Assembly: GCA_030266465.1 (NCBI GenBank)
Contig: JAJDIA010000004.1
Coordinates: 1-48,851, forward strand
Origin: Parabacteroides sp. OttesenSCG-928-G21
Lineage (GTDB): Bacteria; Bacteroidota; Bacteroidia; Bacteroidales; Tannerellaceae
Reading direction: 5' to 3'
DNA: 48,851 bases
Below are positions 1 through 11,154 of this stretch, in pieces. The notes under the pieces are model-generated. The model did no database searches. It was not told the origin of the DNA and saw nothing but the letters and a program-made list of their open reading frames with translations. Each line of letters starts with the position of its first letter. The stretch's first letter is position 1. The translations under genes and the position numbers were made by a program.

Positions 1-1
1 A

Positions 2-2134
2 ATCAAGCGCTCGAAAATTCGGGGTATAGAGTCGAATGGAATGATTTGTGCGGAAGATGAAATCGGTATCGGAACTGACCATGCCGGCATTATTGTTCTT
101 CCTGCGAATGCTGTTGTTGGAACTCCGGCGAAAGAATATTATAACGTTAAGAGTGATTATATACTGGAAGTAGATATCACCCCGAATCGTGTAGATGCGA
201 CTTCACACTTCGGAGTGGCCCGCGATTTGGCGGCCTATCTGAAGCAAAACGGACAACCGACGGAATTGAAACGTCCTTCGGTGGACGCTTTCAAAATCGA
301 GGACAATGCACCGGCGATTACCGTTGAAGTGGTTGATACGGAGGCCTGTCCGCGTTATTCGGGCGTCAGTATAAAAGGGGTGACGGTGAAAGAGAGTCCG
401 CAATGGTTACAGGATCGCTTGAATGTGATTGGTCTTCGTCCGATCAATAATGTAGTTGATATTACGAACTTCGTATTGCATGAAATGGGGCAACCTTTAC
501 ATGCTTTTGATTATAATAAAATTACAGGAGGTAAGGTAATCGTAAAAACGATGCCGGAAGGGACTTTGTTTACGACACTTGATGGTGTGGAACGTAAGTT
601 GACAGACCAGGACCTGATGATTTGTAACACACAGGATGCGATGTGCATCGGTGGAGTATTTGGTGGTTTGGATGCAGGCGTGACAGAGACTACGACAGAT
701 GTGTTTTTGGAATCTGCTAATTTTAATCCTACACGCATTCGTAAGACGGCTCGCCGTTTTGGATTGAACACCGATTCTTCTTTCCGTTTTGAGCGTGGAC
801 TGGATGCCAATCAAACATTGTATGCCTTGAAACGTGCGGCATTGCTTATCAAAGAGATTGCCGGCGGAACAATTACCGGCGAATTACAGGATGTTTATCC
901 GACGAAAATGGCGCCTTATGTGGTGGAATTGAGTTATCAGAAGGTAAATAGTCTAATCGGTAAGGAAATTTCTGCGGAGACGGTCAAAAGTATTTTAGGC
1001 AGTCTTGAAATGGAGATCGTCAAAGAAAGGAAAGAGGGGTTGACATTGCATGTGCCTCCTTATCGTGTAGATGTTCAGCGGGATGTGGATGTGATTGAAG
1101 ATATTTTGCGTATATACGGCTATAATAATATAGAGATAGGGGATGATGTGAAGTCAAGTCTCAGTTACCTGACACCGACAGATAAGAGTTATCAGTTGGA
1201 AAATTTGATTTCCGAACAACTTTGTGGTGCCGGTTTTCATGAAATCATGAATAACTCACAGACCCGATCGGCTCTTTACGATGAACTGACAACCTATCCG
1301 GCAGGGCGTAATGCGATGTTGTTGAATCCGTTGAGTACGGACTTGAATGTGATGCGTCAGACGTTGCTTTTCGGTGGATTACAGAGTATAGCGTATAACG
1401 TAAATCGTAAAAATGCTAATATCCACTTTTTTGAATTTGGCAATTGCTATGCTTATGATGTTGATAAGAGAAAAGAAGATGATGCCTTATCTGCTTATAA
1501 TGAGGAATATCGTTTAGGACTGTGGATTACCGGCAACCGGGTCGAAAATAACTGGGCACATCCGGATGAAAAATCTTCTTTCTATGAATTGAAAGCATCC
1601 ATAGAGAATATCTTTGTCCGTTTAGGAATTAAACCGGGTAATATTGTCCGGGGAGAATTAAGTAATGATATATATTCAACCGGATTAACCATTCATACTA
1701 AGGCAGGACGACAACTGGGAACGATGGGCGTTGTTCAGCGTCGTTTATGTAAGATGATGGATGTGGAAGCAGAAGTTTATTATGCGGAGTTTTCCTGGCC
1801 GCAGTTGATGAAAGAAATACGTAAAAATAAAATTTCTTTTTCGGAGATATCCCGCTTCCCGGCTGTTAAACGCGACTTGGCATTGTTGCTGAATAAGTCG
1901 GTTAAGTTTGCTGAAATCGAAAAGGTGGCGAACGAAAGTGAGCGTAAGCTTCTGAAGGATATTGTTCTTTTTGATGTTTATGAAGGAAAGAATCTTCCGG
2001 CCGGTAAAAAATCTTATGCTGTAAGTTTCTATCTGCAGGATGAGGAAAAGACATTGACAGATAAACAGATTGATGCGATCATGAAAAAGATTCAGACCAA
2101 TCTGGAACAGAAACTGGAAGCACAACTACGATAA
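2..2134 (+). CDS. pheT: Phenylalanyl-tRNA synthetase beta subunit, 5' truncated by window edge
   Basis: Frame is open upstream of 41 (IKRSKIRGIESNGMICAEDEIGIG). Tandem tRNA-binding, B3/B4, B5 and C-terminal anticodon-binding-like sequence (RFPAVKRDLALLL). Confidence 0.97.
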   Translation: MKRSKIRGIESNGMICAEDEIGIGTDHAGIIVLPANAVVGTPAKEYYNVKSDYILEVDITPNRVDATSHFGVARDLAAYLKQNGQPTELKRPSVDAFKIEDNAPAITVEVVDTEACPRYSGVSIKGVTVKESPQWLQDRLNVIGLRPINNVVDITNFVLHEMGQPLHAFDYNKITGGKVIVKTMPEGTLFTTLDGVERKLTDQDLMICNTQDAMCIGGVFGGLDAGVTETTTDVFLESANFNPTRIRKTARRFGLNTDSSFRFERGLDANQTLYALKRAALLIKEIAGGTITGELQDVYPTKMAPYVVELSYQKVNSLIGKEISAETVKSILGSLEMEIVKERKEGLTLHVPPYRVDVQRDVDVIEDILRIYGYNNIEIGDDVKSSLSYLTPTDKSYQLENLISEQLCGAGFHEIMNNSQTRSALYDELTTYPAGRNAMLLNPLSTDLNVMRQTLLFGGLQSIAYNVNRKNANIHFFEFGNCYAYDVDKRKEDDALSAYNEEYRLGLWITGNRVENNWAHPDEKSSFYELKASIENIFVRLGIKPGNIVRGELSNDIYSTGLTIHTKAGRQLGTMGVVQRRLCKMMDVEAEVYYAEFSWPQLMKEIRKNKISFSEISRFPAVKRDLALLLNKSVKFAEIEKVANESERKLLKDIVLFDVYEGKNLPAGKKSYAVSFYLQDEEKTLTDKQIDAIMKKIQTNLEQKLEAQLR

Positions 2135-2169
2135 TTATTAATTGTTCATCATAATCATTGAGATAAATT

Positions 2170-2895
2170 ATGGGAAGAGCGTTTGAATACCGCAAAGCAA
2201 AAAAGTTTAAACGTTGGGGTAATATGGCCCGCGTATTTACCAAATTAGGAAAAGAAATCACAATAGCAACCAAAGCCGGAGGACCTGATCCTGACGGCAA
2301 TCCTCGTCTTCGTGTCCTGATGCAACAGGCTAAAAAGGAGAATATGCCGAAAGAGAACGTTGAACGGGCGATAAAGAAAGCGACATCAAAGGATTTTACC
2401 GATTACAAGGAGATGAATTATGAAGGTTACGGTCCTTTTGGTATTGCCATTTTTGTGGAAACGGCAACGGATAATACAACGCGTACGGTAGCTAATGTGC
2501 GCAGCTATTTCAATAAGCATGGGGGATCGTTAGGTACAAGCGGTAGCCTTGAGTTCCTTTTTGAACATAAATGTGTGTTCCATATTAACCAGAAAGATGG
2601 TGTTTCATTGGAAGACCTTGAACTGGAATTAATAGACTATGGTGTGGATGAAGTAGAGGCTGATGAAGAAGAAATAATCATTTCGGGGGAATTCTCTCAA
2701 AATTCGGCCATACAAAAATATCTGGAAGAGAACGGTTTTGAGATTAACAGCGCGGAATTTATCCGTATCCCAAATGACTTAAAAGAGGTTACACCTGAAC
2801 AGCGTGTACAGTTGGATAAGCTGTTGGAAAAACTAGAAGAGGATGAGGATGTGCAGAATGTGTTCCACAACATGAAGGAGGAAGAAGGAGAGTAA
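2170..2895 (+). CDS. YebC/PmpR family DNA-binding regulator
   Basis: MGRAFEYRKAKKFKRWGNMARVFTKLGKEI and PDPDGNPRLRVLMQQAKKENMPKENVERAIKKA are typical of the family. Confidence 0.95.
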   Translation: MGRAFEYRKAKKFKRWGNMARVFTKLGKEITIATKAGGPDPDGNPRLRVLMQQAKKENMPKENVERAIKKATSKDFTDYKEMNYEGYGPFGIAIFVETATDNTTRTVANVRSYFNKHGGSLGTSGSLEFLFEHKCVFHINQKDGVSLEDLELELIDYGVDEVEADEEEIIISGEFSQNSAIQKYLEENGFEINSAEFIRIPNDLKEVTPEQRVQLDKLLEKLEEDEDVQNVFHNMKEEEGE

Positions 2896-3017
2896 GATAT
2901 CCTAAAAGCAACCATCTACTTCGTTGCTTCCTTTTTCTCATTCAGTCACATACTTCAGTATGCTCCTTCCTGATTAAAACTCAGACGCCTTGCATCTGGC
3001 TACTTTTAGAATATCTT
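2894..3017. repeat. MITE-like element with ~24-bp imperfect terminal inverted repeats
   Basis: AAGATATCCTAAAAGCAACCATCT at 2894-2917 pairs with the reverse complement of 2994-3017 (AAGATATTCTAAAAGTAGCCAGAT), about 19/24 matching. Confidence 0.6.
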
Positions 3018-3032
3018 GAGGCAAGAAAAATA

Positions 3033-3062
3033 AAAAAGGCTGTTCAATTGAACAGCCTTTTT
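3033..3062. terminator. Bidirectional intrinsic terminator
   Basis: Perfect palindrome AAAAAGGCTGTTCAATTGAACAGCCTTTTT between convergent yebC-like and amylase genes. Confidence 0.9.
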
Positions 3063-3102
3063 CTAATAACTATGAGAATCAATCTTTATATCTTTAAGAC
3101 AT

Positions 3103-4935
3103 CTATTGTAATTCTAAAATTAAAACCTCTTTCGGGTTCAATATCAATTGTGTACTGAAATTAAAGGATTTTCCGGTAATAATATCTTTACCCGACTGAA
3201 TACCTGTTAGAACCTCCTTATAATTGTCTAGCGGAAGGTTTACCGTTTTATTCATTCCGTTAAGTACAACCAATACACTTTTGTCGTTGTGTTTGCGTTC
3301 ATAAACATAAACACCCTGATTGACCAAAAAATGCTTCATAGATCCTTTGGCAATGACATCATTGTCTTTTCGCCAATTCAATACAGTATGCATGAAATCC
3401 CAGGCTTCTCTCTGCATGGATGACAAACCGTTCTTTTCAAAATAATTTGCTTTATCGTCAGACCATCCGCCAGGGATATCTGCACGAACGTAAGCATAGT
3501 CTTTTTGAGTGGAACCGGTCAGCAGAAACTCGCTGCCGTAATACAATTGCGGAATCCCCGGAATGGTTAATAGTAAGGCGAAGGCCTGTTTGAATGCCGG
3601 AAGTTCTTCCGGTTTAGGCTCTTCCGTAAAGAAACGGTTGGCGTCATGGTTCTCATAGAAACGGAGTACATTGTTTATATCAGCATATTGGTAATCATAG
3701 CATAAATGTGAGTGAATCGCGTTTAACCGATTCTCTCCTTTAAATACGTTTGATGCCATGGACATCAAACCGAAATCCATTACTGATTTCAGATGTGTAT
3801 CGTTTCCTTTGTTTAAGATGCTTCCGGTTTGCCAAGCAGCAGTACCGGCCGTATTACTTAACCATATTTCACCTACGATATTAAAATCAGGATATTCCAG
3901 ATTGACCGCTTTACACCATTCCGCCATCATATCTTTATCCGGGTAAGGATAGGTGTCTTGTCGGATCCCATTGAGCCCAGCATATTCAATCCACCAGATG
4001 CTATTCTGAATAAGATATTTTGCCAAATGAGGATTGCGCTGATTCAAATCCGGCATGAGGCTTACAAACCATCCGTCGGTCATCTTCTTTTTGTCGTAAT
4101 CAGAACCATACGGATCAAAAGGGAATTCTTTATAGTGGTTTGTCTCCACGTAATTATCCGGACTATTAAACCAATCCAACGAAGGGGTATCCGTCATCCA
4201 CGGATGATCACTACCACAATGATTGAAAACCATGTCCATAATGACTTTTATCCCCTTTTCCTGTGCTTTTCGGACTAACCTGACATAATCTTCATTACTT
4301 CCGTAGCGAGGATCGACCTGATAATAGTTCGTACAGGCATATCCGTGATAGGTATCAACAGACATATCATTTTCAAGTACGGGAGTAAGCCATAGGGCTG
4401 TTACTCCTAAATCAGCCAGATAATCCAGTCGGTTTTCTATCCCTAACAGATCGCCCCCATGATGAACAGTCATATCATTTCTGTCTACTTTATAAGGATG
4501 ACGCATCGGTATCTGATCATTGGACGGATCTCCGTTCGCAAACCGGTCGGGCATAATCAGGTAAACAACATCCGAAGAATTAAATCCTTCAACTTTTGAA
4601 GCGTCCGGACGCCGTTCTTTCAGTTCGTAATTATAGGTGATTTTTTGCCGTCCTTTTGTGAATATGATATCAAATTTTCCCGGCTTGGCATCTGCAACAT
4701 CTAAGTAGACAAACAGGTAATTGGGGTTATCGAGTGATACCTTACCTTTCACCCGAATGCCCGGATAAGAAATTTGCATATCTGATTGTGCAATATCTTT
4801 TCCTTGCACAATCAGTTGTAATTCTGAATTTTTCATGCCTGTCCACCAAAACTCCGGCTCGACTCTGATGTTCTCTGCGAAAGTTAATTGCACCAGAGTA
4901 ATGGTGAACAGTATGATTAAATATGTTTTTTTCAT
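3103..4935 (-). CDS. GH13 alpha-amylase/neopullulanase, SusA-like, periplasmic
   Basis: N-terminal cyclomaltodextrinase-type domain; GH13 motifs DMVFNHCG, GIRQDTYPY, GEIW, FYENHDANRF. Signal peptide MKKTYLIILFTITLVQLTFAE has no lipobox. Confidence 0.93.
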   Translation of the reverse strand: MKKTYLIILFTITLVQLTFAENIRVEPEFWWTGMKNSELQLIVQGKDIAQSDMQISYPGIRVKGKVSLDNPNYLFVYLDVADAKPGKFDIIFTKGRQKITYNYELKERRPDASKVEGFNSSDVVYLIMPDRFANGDPSNDQIPMRHPYKVDRNDMTVHHGGDLLGIENRLDYLADLGVTALWLTPVLENDMSVDTYHGYACTNYYQVDPRYGSNEDYVRLVRKAQEKGIKVIMDMVFNHCGSDHPWMTDTPSLDWFNSPDNYVETNHYKEFPFDPYGSDYDKKKMTDGWFVSLMPDLNQRNPHLAKYLIQNSIWWIEYAGLNGIRQDTYPYPDKDMMAEWCKAVNLEYPDFNIVGEIWLSNTAGTAAWQTGSILNKGNDTHLKSVMDFGLMSMASNVFKGENRLNAIHSHLCYDYQYADINNVLRFYENHDANRFFTEEPKPEELPAFKQAFALLLTIPGIPQLYYGSEFLLTGSTQKDYAYVRADIPGGWSDDKANYFEKNGLSSMQREAWDFMHTVLNWRKDNDVIAKGSMKHFLVNQGVYVYERKHNDKSVLVVLNGMNKTVNLPLDNYKEVLTGIQSGKDIITGKSFNFSTQLILNPKEVLILELQ

Positions 4936-4955
4936 TTTAAATATTTAGAATGAGA

Positions 4956-6050
4956 TTATTTGATAGTTCCGGTTCCAGCCTTGAAATCAAGTGTAACAGT
5001 TACACCGGCGCCTACCGACACGGCATCCTGATCATTACCGGTTCCGCGATAAATAATCTTGCCGTCAAATACATTGAACTCTCTTGTCCACCAATCAGAA
5101 GTCTGGATAGAGGATTCTGCATACATCCTTACATTTCCGGCAGCGGTAGTTGTGATACTTGCTTGATTTCCGGTAATTGTGAAAGGATAAGTTGTAGCGG
5201 TCCATCCGCCGAAACAGTCACCGATACCGTAGATTTTAGCTGTTTCAATTGCTATTTTACCTGCAGTCATATCAATGTATACCATATACAGTCCATCTGC
5301 TTCTACAATAGCATTTCCGCCACTTTCCGTATAGCCGATCTTCTGATCAAGAACAGCGAAATCGTTTGCCCATTTTCTTTCAGGCGCCCATTTGAATCCT
5401 TTGTTGGCTGAGAAATAGTTGATACACCAGAATTGTCCTTCTTTTCCATGTACCGGAACCATTGGTACGATACCATCGCTTTCCCAATTCCAACCGCCAA
5501 ATTCATCTCCGATCATATAAAGAGTGGGCGGATATGCGGGTTTAGGAGGTTCAAACGGAGTCACAAAAATAGTAATAGGATCGGAATGGATAATAGGATA
5601 ACTTTCCAATAAAACATTTCCTTCTTCTCCGCCATAGGGTTGTGTTACAAGTCTCATTTTAATCTTGCTTTCAACTCCGGGAGCGAGATCAAGTGATGCC
5701 AAAGCAGTGTTGAAGTCATTTATGGTAAATGAAGCTTCTCTTTCTTCTGTGGTAATCAGTTTTACAGGATTGCTGAAATCCCCTTCTTCAAGGTCAACTT
5801 CTATTGTGTATCTCATACCGATAGGTGTGGAGTAAGCTGAAGCTGTCCATTTAAAAGCGTCCATTTCATCATATTTGTTTTCTTCATCCAGAATATAAGA
5901 TTTATCTTTTTCCGGAACGGTGAAAGCAGCAGCTTTAGCATAAGTGCCGTCAAAAACCGGATCTTTATCATCGTTACAAGATATTGTAGCTACTGCGAGT
6001 AACAGTAGGATGATGATATTATTGAAATATATATTACTAAGCTTTTTCAT
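4956..6050 (-). CDS. SusE/SusF-like outer-membrane starch-binding lipoprotein
   Basis: Lipobox ATISC; two repeats of the type YMIGDEFGGWNWESDG / YGIGDCFGGWTATTYP; located between susD-like and amylase genes. Confidence 0.88.
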   Translation of the reverse strand: MKKLSNIYFNNIIILLLLAVATISCNDDKDPVFDGTYAKAAAFTVPEKDKSYILDEENKYDEMDAFKWTASAYSTPIGMRYTIEVDLEEGDFSNPVKLITTEEREASFTINDFNTALASLDLAPGVESKIKMRLVTQPYGGEEGNVLLESYPIIHSDPITIFVTPFEPPKPAYPPTLYMIGDEFGGWNWESDGIVPMVPVHGKEGQFWCINYFSANKGFKWAPERKWANDFAVLDQKIGYTESGGNAIVEADGLYMVYIDMTAGKIAIETAKIYGIGDCFGGWTATTYPFTITGNQASITTTAAGNVRMYAESSIQTSDWWTREFNVFDGKIIYRGTGNDQDAVSVGAGVTVTLDFKAGTGTIK

Positions 6051-6070
6051 CTTATACTATCTTATCATGA

Positions 6071-7798
6071 TTACTTTAATGATTTGTATCCTGGATTTTG
6101 TTCCAGATTCGGATTGGATGTCAGGTCTTTATCGCTGATCGGATACAAATTGTATCTGTTATTGATATTGGCGATACCTTCTTCGACACCTCCCTTATAG
6201 GGCCATGCATAATTATTGGTGAATTTGCCGAAGCGAACCAAGTCACTGCGTCTTTGTCCTTCCCAATACAATTCACGAGCACGTTCGTCCAGTATGAAAT
6301 CAAGTGTTAGATCACCTAAGGTTACTTGTCCGATACTGCTATCCCCATTGAAAGCTCTTGTCCGAATGGCATTGACATATTCCAGCGCTTTCGACATATC
6401 TCCGGAACCTCTGACAGCACATTCCGCATACATCAAATAGATATCAGCTAACCTGAAAAGAGGAAAATCCGTATTCGAAAAATCACTCAATGGTACTCTG
6501 GCGTCATCCCAGCCCAGGTTGGTGAATTTATAACACAGGTATCCGGCATCCCAGTCAGCAAGTTTGGTTTCAATTTTCCTTCTTTCCTTTACTTCATAAA
6601 GAATAGTTCCGGTAGCAGCATCGAATGGCCAATTGGCTTCAGGAACTGTAATACCGTCTTTTTCATATTCTAATACATCAAAGAATAAGTAACGGCTATC
6701 GAGTTTTGTTTGACTCTTAAAGCGGTCTAATCCGCCGTCAGGAGAGTAATCGAATTTTTTGACCAATGTCTCTTTCGGTTTGATACAAGTCCATCCGTTG
6801 TCATTGCTTCCCAGCCAATTTCCGCTTAACGCACCACCACTGGCACCGGCAACCATCATCATGGTGCCGCCATAACTCTTGGCTTCTGTCGCATCAAAAG
6901 GTATCGCATAGATAATTTCATTCCCGCTAAATGGCGAGCGATGATTTTCCGCGCAGAAGAGGTTTTTATAATTTTCTTCCAAGCCAAAACCAGCATTGAT
7001 CACCTTTTCACAATATTCTCTTGCTTTGTCATACATAGGAGTACCAGCGTATACTTCTGCATTGAGGTATAGTTTAGCAAGGAGAGTCCATACAACCGGT
7101 TTTGTCATACGACCGTAAGTACTCATTGACGGCTGTGCCGGCAAGGTGCTGTTTTCTGATAAATCAACCAGCTCATCCACTATTTTCTGAAACAAAGCCG
7201 CACGACCGATTTGTGTCGGATACCAACTACCATCTTCTAAAGGAGAATCATCCCATAAGACTCCGGGATTACCATACATATCAATCAGGTAATAATAATT
7301 TAATGCCCTTAATGCCCGTACTTCGTCGCGATAATGTTCAATATTCGCAATGCCTGTAGATGGTTCGTATATGTTCAGATATTCCTGGCAGAAACGAATA
7401 TTCAGCATGGTTCTTTGATAGAAGGAATAGGCATAAGTAGTGGTATAATCCCAGTTTATATTAACTAATTCCACTATACCCTCATCTTTCCAGTTCCAGA
7501 TAGCTTCATCAGAAGGGAATTCCTGCATGGTAATCAAACCTCTCAGGAATACCAGGGATCCTTGATCCGATCCTGTTAAGTCATTCTCTCCGTCCGGACC
7601 TTTATTGCCTGAAAATCCTAAACCTGCATATATTTTTGCCAGGAAAGATTTAGCCCCTTCTTCATTTATAACATCAGTTACATCCTCATTATTCGGTTTT
7701 ACCTGATTCAAATCGTCCAGACATGAGGAGAAGGTTAGTAGTAGCAAAGCTCCCAGAGTTGCTACTATTGTTCTCGTATATTTATTTATTGTATTCAT
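6071..7798 (-). CDS. RagB/SusD family nutrient-uptake lipoprotein
   Basis: Lipobox SSC; SusD-type C-terminus (LADIYLMYAECAVR, LDFILDERARELYWEGQRRSDLVRFGKF). Confidence 0.96.
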   Translation of the reverse strand: MNTINKYTRTIVATLGALLLLTFSSCLDDLNQVKPNNEDVTDVINEEGAKSFLAKIYAGLGFSGNKGPDGENDLTGSDQGSLVFLRGLITMQEFPSDEAIWNWKDEGIVELVNINWDYTTTYAYSFYQRTMLNIRFCQEYLNIYEPSTGIANIEHYRDEVRALRALNYYYLIDMYGNPGVLWDDSPLEDGSWYPTQIGRAALFQKIVDELVDLSENSTLPAQPSMSTYGRMTKPVVWTLLAKLYLNAEVYAGTPMYDKAREYCEKVINAGFGLEENYKNLFCAENHRSPFSGNEIIYAIPFDATEAKSYGGTMMMVAGASGGALSGNWLGSNDNGWTCIKPKETLVKKFDYSPDGGLDRFKSQTKLDSRYLFFDVLEYEKDGITVPEANWPFDAATGTILYEVKERRKIETKLADWDAGYLCYKFTNLGWDDARVPLSDFSNTDFPLFRLADIYLMYAECAVRGSGDMSKALEYVNAIRTRAFNGDSSIGQVTLGDLTLDFILDERARELYWEGQRRSDLVRFGKFTNNYAWPYKGGVEEGIANINNRYNLYPISDKDLTSNPNLEQNPGYKSLK

Positions 7799-7809
7799 GA
7801 ATTTCGATT

Positions 7810-10800
7810 TTAAAAGTTAATATTTACACCCATGATGAAAGTCAAAGGACGAGGATAGAAGTTCCAGTCCATACCATTGGATATTTCAGGATCAAGGCCT
7901 TTGTACTTGCTGATAACAATCGGATTTTGAACGGTTCCGAATACACGTCCTTGTAATTTATCTCCTAAAATATTTGAAAACGAATAACCTAATGTGATGT
8001 TATCAATTTTCAGGAATGATGCGTTTTGTACATAATGGTCTGATAATCTTTGACGGGTACTAAAATTTGTTTCGAGTGCATCCGGAGTTCTGTTTGTCAG
8101 GTTGTTATTCCCGAAGATACTGGATCTATCCAACCCTCCGTTTGTAGCAGCAACGGCATTATATACATAGTTGCCTAAGCTTACTCTTCCGTTAAAGCCC
8201 AAATCCCAATTTTTATAATAGAATTTTGAACTGAAGCCCATTAATACATCTGCTTCCGGTTTTTTGTATTGATATAAGTCGTCATCGTTGATTTTCCCGT
8301 CATTATTTCTGTCTACATAGGCGCCTTCGATAGGTTTCCCGTCTTCTCCATAGATTTGTTCGTAGACATAGTAAGATCCCGGAGCATGACCTACGCTATG
8401 AATTTTGACATATTTGCTTCCGACTCCGCCGGTAGATTCAAATCTTTTTCCGGGAGAAGTAGCCATCGCATCATTAAAGGTCAATTCTGTAATCTCTGAT
8501 TTTTGAAATGCAATATTATATCCTATTTCCCAGGAAAAATCTTTTGTCTCAATAGGAGTGGCATTGATTGAGAATTCAAGACCTTTATTTTCCAGAGAAC
8601 CGATGTTTGCAACGATTAACTCGGCAAAATCTTTACCAGCAGGCACATTCACTTCCTGGTTCAGCAAATTGTCGGTTTTACGGTAGTAAAAATCGATGGT
8701 CCCATTAATTCGACCACCTAAGAATCCGTAGTCCAACCCCGCATTCCAGGTTGTTGTTTCTTCCCATTTCAGATTCGGATTGGCAGCAGTAGGTTTGATG
8801 ACATTTACCCATGTTACATTTCCGCTTTCATCATATATTGGATAACCAACGCCTCCTTGTCCCCAGGCCCAACTTTGCTGACTTGGATACCAGTTGTCGG
8901 ATATATCCTGTTGTCCTGTAACACCCCAACCCAATCGCAGTTTCAGATTGTGTAATGCATCGAAATCCTGCATGAATGCTTCTTCAGAGATTCTCCAACC
9001 CAAGGCTAAGGAAGGGAAAAGTCCCCATCTGTTGCTTTTAGAAAAGCGGGAAGAAGCGTCGTCACGGAGCGTGAAGGTTAATAGGTAACGATCCATTAAA
9101 GAATAATTCAAACGTCCATAAAATGAAAGGAGTACATATTTTTTAGGATCTTCCCAATAAGGACTGCTTTCTGTTGTTCTTTGTCCGAATCGTTCAGGGT
9201 CACGTGACAGGTAATAAGTAACATTGTCTTTATCTTGTTTATAACTTTGATAAGAGTAACCACCCATCACACTGATATTACTTTGAATAGCGTCCAGGTT
9301 TTTCTCGTACTGGGCATATGATTCAAATAATAAATTGGTATATGTGTTTTCATAATGCGAATCGCTTCCTGACATATCAGGATCCTCTCCATAATTGGAA
9401 GGTGCGTTTGGAGCAATATATTTCCCACCGTCACTATTCGAATAATCGTAGGCCATATTCACATTCACCCGAATATCCGGAAAGAAATGAAGCTTGTAGT
9501 CAAATTGTGCATTTCCAACAAACGCTTTAACCGTTGATTTATCGCGTGTCATTTCCAATAAAGAAAGTGGGTTTACAGCAGCCTGATTATTTCGTGTCCC
9601 GTCAGGTGTTCCATCATTAGTCCAGGTATAATATCCGCCAAATTTGGTATTATCGTTGTATACCGGTTTCGTAGGATCAAAGAATACCGCTCCGGCAACA
9701 GCATCAACATTCGCAAAACGGTTCTGGATATATGTTCCTTTAGCGTTTAAGTTGACCTTCAGATAATCATTAAAGAAAGAAGGTGTTAAAGACAAGTTCC
9801 CGGTAAAACGTTCGAAATTAGATGTTTTCAGGATACCATTATCATTGGTGTAACCAACAGATACACGATAAGGACTTATATCTTTGATTGAACCAAGCAC
9901 GCTGACGTTATGGTCGGTACTTACAGAAGTCCTGTAAATGACATCCTGCCAGTCGGTACTTTGGTTGGGATACATATTTAATGCTGTAAGCATAGCATCA
10001 GTTACGTCCGGTCTGCCGGCAACAAACGCCCGGTATTCATCACCCGAAAGGACATCCATCGTGTTGCGGGGAGTATTGATGGAGATATTTCCATTGTAAG
10101 AAACCCTTACTTTTCCCCCACCTGTTCCTGACAATCCTTTTTTCGTGGTGATTAAGATAACTCCGTTAGACGCTCTTGAACCGTAGATGGCAGTTGCAGA
10201 GGCGTCTTTTAATACCGTAAATGTTTCAATGTCGGCCGGATTTATGGTACTCAATCCATTTGATAACCCTTCGACACTTTCATTACTCATAATTACACCA
10301 TCTACTACGATCAACGGGTCATTCTTTGCACTTAAGGATGATCCTCCGCGAATACGGATAGTAGAGCTGCTACCCGGTTGACCACCACCGGACACCACCG
10401 AAACACCGGCAATTTTACCGCCTAACATGTCTTGTGGTGATACGGCAAGTCCTTTGTTCATTTCTTCCGCTTTGATAGCGATTACGGAACCGGTCAGGTC
10501 GTCTTTCTTTACACTACCGTAACCGATAATTACTACTTCATCAAGCATTTGACGATCCTCTTGCATGACAACAGAAATCAGGGTACGCCGCTCGACTTTA
10601 ATTTCCTGCGATCGCATTCCGATATAGAAGAATTCCAGCGTGGAATTAGGTGAAACATTAACTGTGTAATTTCCATCCATATCAGTAATAGTACCGTTGG
10701 TTGGATTTTCTTTTTCACGAATACTTACACCAATTAGTGGATCACCAGTACTTTCAGATACATTTCCTTGCACTGTTATTTTACCATCCGACTGCGCGTA

Positions 10801-10872
10801 TGATAAAGAAAATGCAATTAATCCCATGAATAACATGAGATGTTTTCTCCAATCTTTGCAATTAACTTTCAT
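7810..10872 (-). CDS. SusC/RagA family TonB-dependent outer-membrane transporter
   Basis: N-terminal carboxypeptidase-regulatory-like domain, TonB box-like MLDEVVIIGYGSVKKDDLTGSV, plug domain VLKDASATAIYGSRASNGVILITTKKG. Confidence 0.97.
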   Translation of the reverse strand: MKVNCKDWRKHLMLFMGLIAFSLSYAQSDGKITVQGNVSESTGDPLIGVSIREKENPTNGTITDMDGNYTVNVSPNSTLEFFYIGMRSQEIKVERRTLISVVMQEDRQMLDEVVIIGYGSVKKDDLTGSVIAIKAEEMNKGLAVSPQDMLGGKIAGVSVVSGGGQPGSSSTIRIRGGSSLSAKNDPLIVVDGVIMSNESVEGLSNGLSTINPADIETFTVLKDASATAIYGSRASNGVILITTKKGLSGTGGGKVRVSYNGNISINTPRNTMDVLSGDEYRAFVAGRPDVTDAMLTALNMYPNQSTDWQDVIYRTSVSTDHNVSVLGSIKDISPYRVSVGYTNDNGILKTSNFERFTGNLSLTPSFFNDYLKVNLNAKGTYIQNRFANVDAVAGAVFFDPTKPVYNDNTKFGGYYTWTNDGTPDGTRNNQAAVNPLSLLEMTRDKSTVKAFVGNAQFDYKLHFFPDIRVNVNMAYDYSNSDGGKYIAPNAPSNYGEDPDMSGSDSHYENTYTNLLFESYAQYEKNLDAIQSNISVMGGYSYQSYKQDKDNVTYYLSRDPERFGQRTTESSPYWEDPKKYVLLSFYGRLNYSLMDRYLLTFTLRDDASSRFSKSNRWGLFPSLALGWRISEEAFMQDFDALHNLKLRLGWGVTGQQDISDNWYPSQQSWAWGQGGVGYPIYDESGNVTWVNVIKPTAANPNLKWEETTTWNAGLDYGFLGGRINGTIDFYYRKTDNLLNQEVNVPAGKDFAELIVANIGSLENKGLEFSINATPIETKDFSWEIGYNIAFQKSEITELTFNDAMATSPGKRFESTGGVGSKYVKIHSVGHAPGSYYVYEQIYGEDGKPIEGAYVDRNNDGKINDDDLYQYKKPEADVLMGFSSKFYYKNWDLGFNGRVSLGNYVYNAVAATNGGLDRSSIFGNNNLTNRTPDALETNFSTRQRLSDHYVQNASFLKIDNITLGYSFSNILGDKLQGRVFGTVQNPIVISKYKGLDPEISNGMDWNFYPRPLTFIMGVNINF

Positions 10873-11154
10873 GGTTCATATCAATTAAAAAATGTTTTGT
10901 ATAGACTTAAGAATTCCTATTAACTAAAAAGAAGGTTAGAGAGGTTTGATTTTAAGGTCTCTCCTTTTGCCATTACAAATGTGTACTATTAATAAACAAG
11001 TCGTTCTTGTGAGTAAAACGAAAAGTAAGGTGTTAAATTTCGTTGTTTGTTTTAAGTGTTAGATTATCAGAGAGATTAATGGATTTAAGTTAAACATCAA
11101 AGTAAGTTTTGGGGTGTTAAAATATAGAAGAAATCTGTCATGCAGATTTGGTTC

